From Phellopilus nigrolimitatus (taxonomy: Eukaryota; Basidiomycota; Agaricomycetes; Hymenochaetales; Hymenochaetaceae): a stretch of DNA of 36,883 bases. The notes under the pieces are model-generated. The model was not told the DNA's origin, ran no database searches, and saw nothing but the letters and a program-made list of their open reading frames with translations. The position numbers were made by a program, and so were the translations under genes. Position 1 is the first letter of the stretch; each line of letters starts with the position of its first letter. Below are positions 19,961 to 29,989 of the stretch, in pieces. The DNA is taken from assembly GCA_021029095.1 (NCBI GenBank), contig JAJOHG010000252.1:1-36883 (forward strand), read 5' to 3'.

Positions 19961-21226
19961 ATGCCCTCTCATAATCATGGGACACTTTTTGATAAACTCC
20001 CACCAGAGGTCCTATCTCATATTCTTGTTTCTTGTCTACCTGATGACAATGACAAACCATCTACTCTAGCTGCACCCCTGTGTCTAACTCGGGTCTGCAA
20101 AACTTGGAATAAATTTGCCGAGAACACACATTGCCTATGGACTGGCATTGAACTTGATAATGACACAATAAGAGATGGGAAAAGACTTGATCCAAGAACA
20201 TTCCTTGACCAACTGGGAAGATGGATAAAAAATTCTGGCAATGCCCCCATCTCCATCAAGTTCTCATACTTATACTTTCCTGGCCATAACAGCTATGAAG
20301 ACTATTGCAAAGAAATGAAAGAAATCATTAGCTTGCTTCTCACTTGTCAGCACCGCTGGCGTTCACTGAAGATTTATGTGCAAAACTTCTCTGTTGTTCA
20401 GGGTCTATTGGATACAATGACCAATCTTGACAATGCACCAAAGCTCAGGGTATTTGAACTTGAAGTTGAAGACATGAAAAACAGTAACTATCCTACATGG
20501 AAAGCACTATGCACTTCACTCACTCTGCATCCCAAAAGTAGACTCCATTCTGGGTATGCACGGCTCACAGGTCTTGAGTTATCCAACAGTCCATCTACTG
20601 AATCCATTATGTGGTGGATTAGACAAGCTCCAAACCTAAAGACACTTGATGTTTTTATTCGTCTTAAACAGCCAGAGCATCATCAACATTCCCCTCTTCA
20701 TGTGTGGAAGCTTGATAACCTCTCTAAGCTATATATCTCTGCATCTAATGGGTCAGACATCGGGCCATTGCTTGCACAGCTTACTTTTCCTGTGTTGACT
20801 GACATAGATGTGAATGTGGGTGCAACTAACTCAACTATTGTTGAGGATCTTCTGTGCCGCTCAAACCCACAAGTCCTTAAAAAGCTCACTTTTTACTGCT
20901 TCCGAATCAGAGAAACCAGTGTATTGACATGCCTGAAGCAAACTCCCAGTTTGGTCTATTTGAGAGTAGTTCCAATGACAAGCATGATTCTGGATGCACT
21001 GACAGCAGGGAGTGGAAAGCATCCTTTTTGTCCTGACCTTGAGGAACTAAATGTTTCCTCCCTTGCTTTGCTCTTCAACTTTAAAAAGCTTTTAGATATG
21101 GTACATTCTCGATCACATGACACAAGGTTTAAATCACTGAAAAAACTCACTATTCCTCATGATGCCACTGAGTCTCAATACAGAGCCCTAGTAAATTTGG
21201 GTTTGGAAGTAGCAAAGGAACAGTAA
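19961..21226 (+). CDS. F-box protein with leucine-rich-repeat-like C-terminus (right copy)
   Basis: The 421-residue, intronless partner of the gene at 2897-4162. An in-frame ATG exists 69 nt upstream (19892), but the shared start at 19961 is preferred: it is the only start conserved in the left copy and fits the TATA-like box. The F-box (LPPEVLSHI to LWTGI) is unchanged between copies except for one residue just inside it. Differences cluster around residues 165-182 and 370-378. By hand I count about 30 amino-acid-changing and about 9 silent base differences between the copies. Presumed role: substrate recognition in an SCF ubiquitin ligase; the target is unknown. Confidence 0.85.
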   Translation: MPSHNHGTLFDKLPPEVLSHILVSCLPDDNDKPSTLAAPLCLTRVCKTWNKFAENTHCLWTGIELDNDTIRDGKRLDPRTFLDQLGRWIKNSGNAPISIKFSYLYFPGHNSYEDYCKEMKEIISLLLTCQHRWRSLKIYVQNFSVVQGLLDTMTNLDNAPKLRVFELEVEDMKNSNYPTWKALCTSLTLHPKSRLHSGYARLTGLELSNSPSTESIMWWIRQAPNLKTLDVFIRLKQPEHHQHSPLHVWKLDNLSKLYISASNGSDIGPLLAQLTFPVLTDIDVNVGATNSTIVEDLLCRSNPQVLKKLTFYCFRIRETSVLTCLKQTPSLVYLRVVPMTSMILDALTAGSGKHPFCPDLEELNVSSLALLFNFKKLLDMVHSRSHDTRFKSLKKLTIPHDATESQYRALVNLGLEVAKEQ

Positions 21227-21587
21227 TTGATGGGGCTGATTGACAGAGTCGGAAGAAAATGCTACTGCTTAAATAACAGACATTGTAGTAGTCAGGAATG
21301 ATATCCAATATTTTATTGCAATAAAACTGGGAAAAATGGTGGCATGCTCCAAGTGTGCTCTTAGAAACACAAGGCAACCTGCATGCCACAATGAAAGAAG
21401 AAAGAGTGAAGAAAGGGGAAACCTGGAAAGAAGAAAGAGTGAGAAAAGGGGAAGCCCGGACCTCATGCCCACGGTGTATGTCCGGTCCACGACAATAACA
21501 GTTGGAGACACGACGAGCTACGTGCACCGCACGCCGCGTGCGCGCCACACCAACACTACCTAAACCGACACTACCTAAAGTTTCAGT
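21227..21587. other. Non-coding part of right arm
   Basis: Homologous (inverted) to 2144-2896 without the CACTA-like element. It includes a short GA-rich tandem duplication (agaagaaagagtgagaaaa type, 21387-21455) and the uninterrupted CACTA target site at 21475-21477. No gene is supported. Confidence 0.6.
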
Positions 21588-21804
21588 AGGGGAGCTCAAA
21601 GTTGAGCTCGTCTTTCCTGAGACTGAGATGCCTGCCTTTTACAGCGATTCAGAGATGACCCGGCATGTCGGCTTTGAAGCTCGCTACGGAGCTGACCAAG
21701 CTCCGTAGCGAGCTTCAAAGCCGACATGCCGGGTCATCTCTGAATCGCTGTAAAAGGCAGGCATCTCAGTCTCAGGAAAGACGAGCTCAACTTTGAGCTC
21801 CCCT
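21588..21804. mobile_element. 217 bp perfect-hairpin element
   Basis: Two 106 bp arms (21588-21693 and 21699-21804) are exact reverse complements over their whole length, around a 5 nt loop (gacca). The ends read AGGGGAGCTCAAAG, and AGT is duplicated at 21585-21587 and 21805-21807. The left arm has the uninterrupted site (2141-2143). It behaves like a tiny foldback MITE. The 3 bp duplication is compatible with CACTA- or Harbinger-type mobilisation, but the end sequence matches neither clearly. Confidence 0.85.
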
Positions 21805-22084
21805 AGTCCCGTATTTACACACCCTTTTTTTCTTCTCATCAAACACATAATCTATTCCAGACTCCAAACACCTCACTCAATGACATCGTAGAAGACGCAG
21901 ACCCGATGCCCAGATCGTCACTCTCCTTGTCTTCAAAAACTTCACACCGCCCATCACAGACCACATCGGCAGCAGATCCGCCAAGTTCCAGACGAGGCTG
22001 CTCGGCCTCCGGAAGTCGATTTCACCAATGTCTATACGTGCACCATACTGAAAACATGGGCACCGCAGACAGCAATTGATCGCA

Positions 22085-22292
22085 TTAAATTGAGTACATG
22101 TGATCTCGAAGAAAATGAGGCCACTATATCCCAAGTTACGAGGGTTGCACAAGTAAAAACCGAACAGGGCCCTTTGACTCCTCTCTGATATATCCGGACG
22201 AAGAGTAAGGAGTACCAGGCCACCTTACTATTTGTAGTGCATGCCTACGAGAAGCAGACTTGAGCCTTCTGGGATAAATAAGAGAAGCGTGT
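22085..22292 (-). repeat. Dispersed repeat, third copy
   Basis: Same family as 5133-5375 and 18830-19022, at the outer end of the right arm. The phrases ccactatatcccaagtta, gcacaagtaaa and gggataaataagagaagc are shared. Confidence 0.65.
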
Positions 22293-22940
22293 ATTAAGGA
22301 TCACTGCCAAGACAATGATTGACAGTACGAAGAATGTGAGGTCCCGGAGGTGCCCCTGGTGTCGTGCAAATAAACTACTCTGATGTTGTGCGTATGATAA
22401 TGAGGATGATGGCGCCAGCGAGATCTAGCTACCTGGGCTCTGCAACACGGTTAAATGACTGAGTCTCTTAGCGCACAAAGAGCTGAAGCGTATCGACGAT
22501 CAAAAATACGGCCAAGGACTGGCAGAGAGCATCGTGAAGCTTAGGGATACGGAATTGCTTTGTTCCATAAGCAATGCAAAATATGTAAGAGGTTCAAAGG
22601 GCGGAAACCTGGAGAAGAATGGACCATCTACCGTGGACGTTCGAGTACTGATATTTAATTTGTATTTACAAGTGACACGGCCTTGCCGCTTTCCTCAGGA
22701 CATAGGAAAATGCAGTACTCTCATACTATTTTCGACTGAATGTCTATTATCCATGGGCGGCAGATGTAGTTATGATCAAGGAAACGAAGCGCGTGAGGCT
22801 CAAAAGTCGCACCACGGCAATAGAGCAATAAATACGGATAAAATTATGTGGTCGTAGTAGTCGTGTGCTTGACGCAATCCGTGGATAGTGATTAGCATGT
22901 GCAATCTGAAATTGTGTCGACGGACAAAAGGCTTTTTTTT
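22293..22940. other. Intergenic, no supported gene
   Basis: Unique-looking sequence. The longest open frame (107 codons from 22534) has no recognisable domain and no sign of introns or conserved motifs. Confidence 0.5.
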
Positions 22941-25900
22941 TCAGCCTGCTAATGGCCTCATTGATCTTGATTTTGGCACTCCCTTAGGACTTAGCGCCGA
23001 CTCGAAAGTTTGATTAGCGGCTCTAGGGAGCTGGGAGGGCCAATTGCGGTAGAGATGGTCGCTAGAAACATAGCAGGTGCCCTTCCCTTCCCTTTTCTCA
23101 AAAGCATCCAACCTGCCAGATTGCGTTCTCGCTCGCGGCAGAGAGGTAGCCGACTGTTTTTCCAAGAACCCGTAAGCAGTCGAAGGAGCATAGTCGACTG
23201 CATTTGGGCGCGTCACCCTTTCCACTCTGTTGTTCCTTGGATGCTCGTACCTCGACGTTGCCGAGCTCGCTGGGATTGCGAGTCTGCGCGTAACAGAAGG
23301 CGATACAGGAGACAGAACAGCGTCTAACGGCATAGATGATTCGCGTGCCCTCCGCATCATCGATCTTCTTAACTGTGTAGGCATCTGAGTTGCCTCTGAC
23401 GGTGTCGTATCGGGAGAAATGGGAAATGGGAAAGAAGCTGCTCTATTCTTTCGGCTCCTCTTCCTGCACCCTGATAATCGGAGAGATGTCGCCCCAACAG
23501 CTCGGCCTGAAGCCTGCATAGATGGAGAGCTTCCTTCAGGCATCGAAGAAGCAGTCGTCCTCTTGGCAGCATCTGCCTCGGAAGGGTGTATCTTCGCCTT
23601 CGCCTTGTCCACCACACCCAGATTTGACCAAGTTGTGCGCATTTGTCTTGCATAAGGGGTAGATTTCTTGTCTGGCCCGATAGCTTCCGACGACAGCCTC
23701 AAAAAGTGATCGCTGGATGGAGCGTCATATCTTGAGCTCTCTGCAACAGATGCCGCCCTGAGTAATTTCGAGCTCGTCAGGAATGATGATGAGCCTCCAG
23801 ATAGCGGTTTGATCGTTCTTGATGAAGACAGCGTCTTGGAAGATGAGAACGACGGCGACGGCGAGAGCAACATTGAAGAGAACGATGGCGATACACAGGG
23901 ACCCCGAGAAACCGCGTCCGCGAGCGCGCCAATTGCGAGTCTATTGAGCACAATGCCCCGAGGAGAGATTAAAGCTTCGCCAGTATTCTGTGTGCGATGC
24001 CATGATTGTAGATCTTCCACAAAGACAGTATGTGGGTCACGGTCGCCGAGACATACGAGCGGAGCTTTTAATTTCTTCGGAGTGCTTTGCAGGACAGATA
24101 TATCATCGCTTTCGTGCTCCTTTGGTGCATACGAGGTTTCCGACGCTAAGAAAGACGTCAATGAAGACAACTTAAACAACAAAAAGAGTAAACTACCGTC
24201 CAGTTTTCCCGTGTTTAACTCGCCTTCAGTGCTGACGACAACGAAAGAGGATCCACTCCTGTTGCTGGGGAACTGGTCAGTGACTTCGGAAAGCTCCCTG
24301 TCGTCTTTAGTCTCGTTCAGCTCGCATAGCCTTTCCTCCACGGGGTCAACCACGGTTGAAGTGATCTGAGGCGAATCGTCCATAGCGACAGCTCCGACAG
24401 GTACTGGCTGAGAAGAGACGGCGTCAGATACATCAGGCTCGTTGATGGACTCGTCCGTGTCAGACGGAGAGACGTCGGCATAGTCGCGCTCCGAAACGGA
24501 GTCGGGATCGACGGTGACAAGTCGTCCTCCTGTTTTCGTTACAATCTCTGTCCTGCTGTTGTCTTCGGCATATTCTTCTTCTTCTTCTTCTTCTTCTTCT
24601 TCTTCTTCCTCGGATTCAACACTGAGATCTTCGTAAGACTCCGCGACAATGCTCAGAGCATCAGCTAAGACGTTGTCTATCGCACTTGTTCCGATCTCGT
24701 TGTCAATGGCGCAGACACTGGTTATGGCGGCGAGAGCAGTGATGTACTGCAGGACTTTAAATTCCCGCATTTTGTTTCTCGAAACCGTAGAGACAGCGAT
24801 AGACTCTGGAGCCTCGGCAGAATTCTCAACAGCGCAGACAGACCGTCCTTCCTTAGATACAGCTAGAGTCACAGTATCGAGGGTCTGGTTTTTCTGCACT
24901 TCCTCGGATGGCATCGCCTCTGCAGCGTGGATATGAGAAGCGGAGAGATCGTGCAAGACAGCATCGGAGCTGGCTGCCTCCTTTTCTCCGACAATAGCTC
25001 CAACACACTTTATGTCGCGTTTAGAAATGACGTTGCTTGGTTCTGCACCCAGACCGGAGATGCCAGCCAGATCGGAGATGCCAGCGCCCTTGTTGAGCTT
25101 TGAGGTAACACAAGGACGTTGCATAACCTTGTCTCTCGCTACCCTACCAGTGTCCACCACCATTTTCATTGCAAAAGCAGGACCGAAGCACATAGGCGGG
25201 AAAGGCGCGCTAAGTGTTCGTTCCGCCCAAAGGCAACATTCCTCATCAAAATTGACGAAGTGGAAACGGTGCCTCCGAGCTGGAGGCTTCAAACTGCCAA
25301 AGTAATGCCAGTTCTTGAAGTCGAGGTCGAGGCTGGAGTTAATGTCCGACTTCAAGACGAAGACCTTGTCAAGATATGGCTTGTTGACCAAGATGTGGAA
25401 GATACAACCCATGCTGGCATACGACATAATCTGCAAAATAATGCTCATTAAAGCGAATGTCCCCGACAGCCATATATTATCAGAAATACTCACGAATCCC
25501 TTTAAAATCTGTTCACTGAAGGCTTGTGCAGAGGTTCGGAACAGCTGATGAACTCTTATGAGCATGCATACGCTTTTCGTGCACAGAAAAATGCTTACAT
25601 ACCCAGTATACGAAACCCAGGCTTGACCAGATAAAGCTTGCTATCGACCGAGTCAGGTAATGCAGTACCGGGATCGAAAAAGCGGGATAGTATATATTTA
25701 TTAAGGTTGACCACGTTGAAACCTTTGAACGAGTCCCAATGGCAAGATGAATTAACAAGCACTATAAAGAAAAAGTAAAACCTACGAGAACCATACAGAC
25801 GACAAATCCGTTCAAGATATGCTCCTGCAGAATCTTCTCAACGCAGTGAAGGCTGAATGTGTCGCTAAAAAAGAGCCGAAGGATATACTCGTGAGCCGGG

Positions 25901-26711
25901 ACCTGTCTCGGCCTCTGATCGTCGACAAGCGGCGCGCCATCAACGTATCCAGACTCATGCTCGAGCAAGACCGCGCCGACGGGAAGGAGGCATTCGGAGG
26001 GATCGAAAGCGAGCAACGGTATCTCACTCAAAGTCTGCTGAGTGTACAGTACTGCTAGGTTTTCTCCAGAGACGTAGGACAGAGGGGCCGGCTCGTCGAA
26101 TGCAAGCTGAAGGACGACCTCCGGAGTGAGCGCCGCAAGGCATATGCTAGGTGGATGCGGGCCGAAATACGAAGGGAGGACGCCAGTTGGGATAGTATTT
26201 GCGGCGACTGGTTTTACGGATTCTGAGAAATATGAGAAATCTGGTGAAGTAGACTTTGTCTTTATGTTAATAGACGTGCAAGAAAAAGCTGGACACGCCC
26301 AAGTCTTATATAGCACCACACCCACAAGCTGGGCGATGATAAATGCGGCGCTAATTATGAAGGGGACGGGCATGCCTGAAGTCCAAAAGCCGACAGTAGA
26401 AATCTAGAATATACGTAAGACAATCAAGAAATGGAAAAGCTGAAGTAATGAGAGAATATCGTTCGAGCCGCAGAGATCGAGATAACTTTTGGCTTGAATG
26501 ACGCGCAGCGCGCTTCGCCAAACGCTCTTGATTCGGGGCCCAAAAGATAGTCGATGCCAGTACGAGAGATTGTGAGTGGAAGTCTGGACGATCGGTGGCA
26601 CAGCACAACCCGACAATAAATTCGCGACCCAGTATCCAAGAAAGAGACGAAAGTACGAAGGTTGTAAACAAGAGGAAGGAACGCTGCTCGGACCTTTGAA
26701 GAACAGCTCAT
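22941..26711 (-). CDS. Membrane protein of unknown family with long disordered acidic tail
   Basis: I do not recognise this protein. Reading the minus strand, a likely exon from about 26388 to 25786 begins after a ctag acceptor and encodes a helix FIISAAFIIAQLVGVVLY and a soluble stretch ending ILNGFVVCMVL. Further exons are 25722-25603 (helix FSIPVLHYLTRSIASFIW), 25544-25494 and 25430-22941, all joining in phase 0 with GT-AG borders. The last exon encodes a polar tail of about 800 residues with a (GAA)n-coded poly-Glu run (plus strand 24573-24607), many Ser/Pro and basic C-terminal segments, so probably unstructured. The 5' end is unresolved; the ATG at 26711 is a guess. It is divergent from the kinase gene at 27117. 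Confidence 0.5.
24573..24607 (-). repeat. Coding (GAA)n microsatellite
   Basis: About a dozen TTC repeats on the plus strand encode a poly-Glu run within the disordered tail of the membrane protein. Such tracts commonly vary in length between strains. Confidence 0.85.
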
Positions 26712-27116
26712 GGATGCGAACCGCCGAAGGAGACGAGAGCAAGAATGAGGAAAGAGGTGCCTCGCTGTGCTTCGAAGTTGGAAGACCAGCGTGAACTCCG
26801 ACCGGAACTTACCGAGGTACGCGTGATACTACTCGCTTTGCTGCGATTACATAAGGACTCGAAAATTTGAAGCTGGAAGTTGTGCGTGGTCTGTCGTCAG
26901 TTGCTTTTGCTTTGACCGGATGCCTACTTCTCAGCTATGAGAACCTCACCTCGATTGCAGCTGCGCTGCGGGAGCAATAGTTGTACTCGCTTTTAGAGCT
27001 GGAAAAACGGACTGGTTATCGGGCCGGGTTACTGGTCACCAGGATCGAGAGGAGTTCCGATGGGAGCAAGCTCGTCCTGAACGTTCACTTTCTATGTGTA
27101 TATGGGACGGATTCGA

Positions 27117-28270
27117 ATGGCTAGCTCAATCCCAGCCACGATCGCGCCTATTGTGTCGCATGTCAAAACTTGTCTCGAGCGCCATCGGGCCGCAGGTGCA
27201 GTCTCTGGGGTAGGATCGACTCCCCCGCTCTTCGTCGCATTCCAAGGTCCGCAGGGTTCAGGTATGTTTTGATTCCCAACAAAGATTTGTATATCGTGCC
27301 TTTGTCACTGATGCGCATTCGATCTATGTAATTGCTATAGGAAAGACATTTTTGACCTCGCAGCTCCGAAGGGTGCTCAGCGCGCCGCCGCACAACCTCG
27401 CGGTTGCAGTGCTTTCGATCGACGACCTGTACCTCCCGCACGCGGGCCTTGCCGCTGTCTCCGCTGCGCACCCACACAACGTGCTCCTCTCCGGAAGGGG
27501 TCAGCCCGGGACCCACGATGTCCCTCTCGGATCGAGGCTCCTGAGCGAGCTCAAGGCCATCAACGACGCGAAGGCGTCCGATGCCGGTACTGTGCGCTTT
27601 CCAGCCTTCGACAAGAGCTTGTTCGATGGGCAGGGCGATCGTGTGGAAGGTAGCGGTGAGCTCGTGCGCGCACCACTGGACATCGTCCTCTTCGAGGGCT
27701 GGTGCGTCGGCTTCTGCCCGGTCTCCGAGGATGAAATCGACAGGCGACGCGTGCAGCATATTCCGGACATCGACGGCACGCTCGACCTACGTGCGGTCCG
27801 ACGGGAAGACGTCCTCGCAATCAACGCAAGTCTGTGGGAGTACGTCCAATGGTGGGATTTCTTTGACGCATTCGTTCAGGTACATTGCGGCAAGTCTCCT
27901 GCCTTGCTAAATTGGCTAATGAGGGCGGACTACAGGTCAAGCCTCCCGATGAAATGCCGTACTCGCTCATATACAAGTGGCGCCTGCAGCAAGAGCACAA
28001 CATGAAGGCACAGAACGGCGGGAAGGGCATGGCGGATGCGCAAGTGAAGACGTGCGCGCCCCCTCTTTTCCCGTCTTTGATATCTAACCAAACCTCTACT
28101 TTAACAGCTTCGTCGACCGATATATCCCGGGCTACGTCTTCTTCGCCGAAGGCATCGAGCGCGGCTACGTCGATGCGAGTGGTGAGCGGCGCCTGCCGCG
28201 CTGGCTTGGGAGCGGGCTCAAGGCTGCGATAGACGAAGAGCGCGAGCTGGTATCTGTCGATTCGTTTTGA
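27117..28270 (+). CDS. TDA10: Tda10 / D-glycerate 3-kinase-like P-loop kinase
   Basis: Four exons (27117-27261, 27341-27879, 27936-28051, 28108-28270) give 320 residues, close to the usual length for fungal Tda10-type proteins. The P-loop GPQGSGKT is at residues 44-51 and its Gly49 codon is split by intron 1. LSIDDLYLP follows as the Walker-B-like segment, then SGRGQPGTHD, VRFPAFDKS and LFEGWCVGF, all signature blocks of the uridine-kinase-like glycerate kinase family. The C-terminus has YKWRLQQE and the PGYVFFAEGI block. Plant members phosphorylate D-glycerate to 3-phosphoglycerate; the substrate of the fungal proteins is not settled. Its degenerate inverted copy lies at 29990-31065. Confidence 0.9.
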
Positions 28271-28729
28271 GGTCTTGTGATATGCAACTACTAAGGCATG
28301 TCAAAATGACAATTTAAAAATAAAAAAATAAAAAATAAAAAATAAAAATAAAAAACACCCCTTCTGAATGTGGACTGGATTGTCGAAGTGTAATAGAGCG
28401 CGACTGGTGTCTATTGCAACGCCTCTCGACGCCGCCATCGTCACCTTCGGTCTCCCTCGCGTCGACTTACGTGAAAATGAAATCGTCTAGAAGCTGGTTT
28501 CACACCGGGGTGCTATGCGGGCAAGTTGGTCTTTCGGCCTGGTTGTAGATGCTAGATAAATAGTCTGATACAAAATGCTATGGATATAAGATCAGGAGGT
28601 TATGGTTACAGCGATGTCTCTGGAAAGAATGCAGAAGGAAAGGGATGATGTGGAAGAATCGTGTTCGCCGAATATAAGGGAAGTGGGTTAAAAACGATAT
28701 AAGAGTGGGAATAATAAATATCTCCCAAG
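28271..28729. other. Intergenic 3' flank of the kinase gene
   Basis: It includes an A-rich low-complexity tract of TAAAAA-like units (about 28312-28356) followed by sequence also present, inverted, at about 29570-29940. No gene is supported. Confidence 0.55.
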
Positions 28730-29190
28730 TTATGCGTTACGTGCGGATTCCAAATCCCTATCCGACCTGGTAGAAGTCGACACAGTGAAGAGCGAGCATT
28801 TGTGATTATATACGGCTTTCGCTATTTCCCATACCAGATTATGCAAACATAGACGTTTCGCCAGCGCAGTCACAACGACTGCTGCGAAGATGCAACTTAA
28901 TAGCACGACATAAAGGCTTTCCGAGCCTATATTTGAGTGTGTGAGCGTGCAGACCGCTGGGAAGAAGATGATCGATGGAAGATGCGCAAGTTCAGTCAGA
29001 CCCACGCCTGCGTCGTTTCCCTGATGTTACGAAACGTGAAGATGTGGACAAAGATACGAAAAACAAAAAACCTGCATACCTGCAAACGCCCTTCGGTAAA
29101 ACTATCCAGAGCCAGAGCGAATCCCAAAATTGTTAATAGGCCGATACACGCCAAAGCCGTATAACAATGAATAATGTTGGACGTGGAACT
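28730..29190 (-). CDS. Possible small membrane protein, partial or degenerate
   Basis: Two exons can be joined on the minus strand. About 29190-29080 reads ALACIGLLTILGFALAL; a 59 nt GT-AG intron (29079-29021) follows; then 29020-28730 encodes ELAHLPSIIFFPAV and a second helix SLYVVLLSCIFAAVVVTALA before the stop. Two well-formed helices and an in-phase intron suggest a true coding origin, perhaps the end of a four-helix MARVEL-like protein, but this is weak. A candidate ATG at 29225 is out of frame with the first helix, so the 5' end is missing or broken. The 3' exon is repeated, damaged, in the other arm. Confidence 0.35.
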
Positions 29191-29259
29191 GATAAAATAT
29201 TTCTTAGTTTCGGAATAGTCGACATCTTAACAGTTATGTAATATCATCAGAGAACCGAC

Positions 29260-29470
29260 GCAGGCCTCGGTCTGACTGAACTTGCGCATATTCCGTCGAC
29301 CATCTTCTTCCCGGCGGTCTGCACGCTCACACACTCAAATATAGGCTCGGAAAGCCTTTATGTCGAGCATTCAAGTTGCATCTTCGCAGCAGGGGTTGCG
29401 ATTGCATTGGAGATTCGTCTATGTTTGCATAATTTTGGTCTGAGAAATAGCGAAAGCCGTATATAATCAC
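29260..29470 (+). pseudogene. Remnant of the small membrane protein 3' exon
   Basis: The plus strand reads LTELAHIPSTIFFPAVCTLT, matching the minus-strand exon at 28730-29020. The second helix is disrupted by charged substitutions and a stop soon follows (in TATATAATC). No upstream exon is present. Confidence 0.5.
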
Positions 29471-29989
29471 GCATGCTCGCTCTTCACTGTGTCGACTTCT
29501 ACCGGGTCTGATAGTATCACTGATAGGGATTTGGAATCCGCACGTAACGCATAACGTGTGAGATATTCGATATTCCTACTCTTATATCGCTTTTATTGCC
29601 GCTTAGATAGTTCGTTCTACCTCCCTTATGTTTGGCTCACACGATTCTTCAACGTCATTCCCTTCCTTCTGTATTCTTTTCATAGGACACCGCTATATCT
29701 ATGACCTCCTGGTCTTATATTCGTAGCAATTTCATAGCATAGTCCTACAATCTATCTATCTCGCATCAGCTGCGACCAGGCCGAAAGACAAACAAGAATT
29801 GCCCATATGGCACCACGGTGTGAAACCAGCTTCTAGACGATTGTATTTCACGTAAATCGACACGAGGGAGACTGAAAATGTCGATGGCGAGATCAAGAGG
29901 CGTTGCGATAGACCCCAGTCGTGCTCTCAGACACTTCGACAATCAAGGTCCACATTCAAGAGGGGCGTTTTTTGGGAAACAAGAATTGC
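29471..29989. other. Non-coding part of inverted arm 2
   Basis: Decayed inverted copy of 28271-28800 (flank of the kinase gene). No gene is supported. Confidence 0.55.

Larger units (their letters stand above)
17391..22098 (+). repeat. Right arm of large inverted duplication 1
   Basis: Inverted counterpart of 1860-7811. The order here is HNH gene, 3' flank, dispersed repeat, mariner-like MITE, F-box gene, and the repeat at 21810-22098. It lacks the hAT-like and CACTA-like elements of the left arm but carries its own 217 bp hairpin element. Confidence 0.9.
26833..29045 (+). repeat. Left arm of inverted duplication 2
   Basis: Matches the reverse complement of about 29235-31348 along its length, with substitutions and indels. 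It holds the intact Tda10-like gene, its promoter and 3' flank, and the 3' exon of a small membrane-protein-like frame. The outer edge is near ctttgctgcgattacataa and the inner edge near ccctgatgttac. Confidence 0.85.

Noticed and set aside
22534..22857. 107-codon plus-strand open frame
   Set aside because: No domain, no splice or repeat support; length is not unusual by chance for this region.
25494..25544. Resemblance of an HQLFR phrase to the wax-synthase/MBOAT signature
   Set aside because: In the spliced reading the exon starts at LFRTS, so the motif is not in the protein, and no other wax-synthase signature is present.
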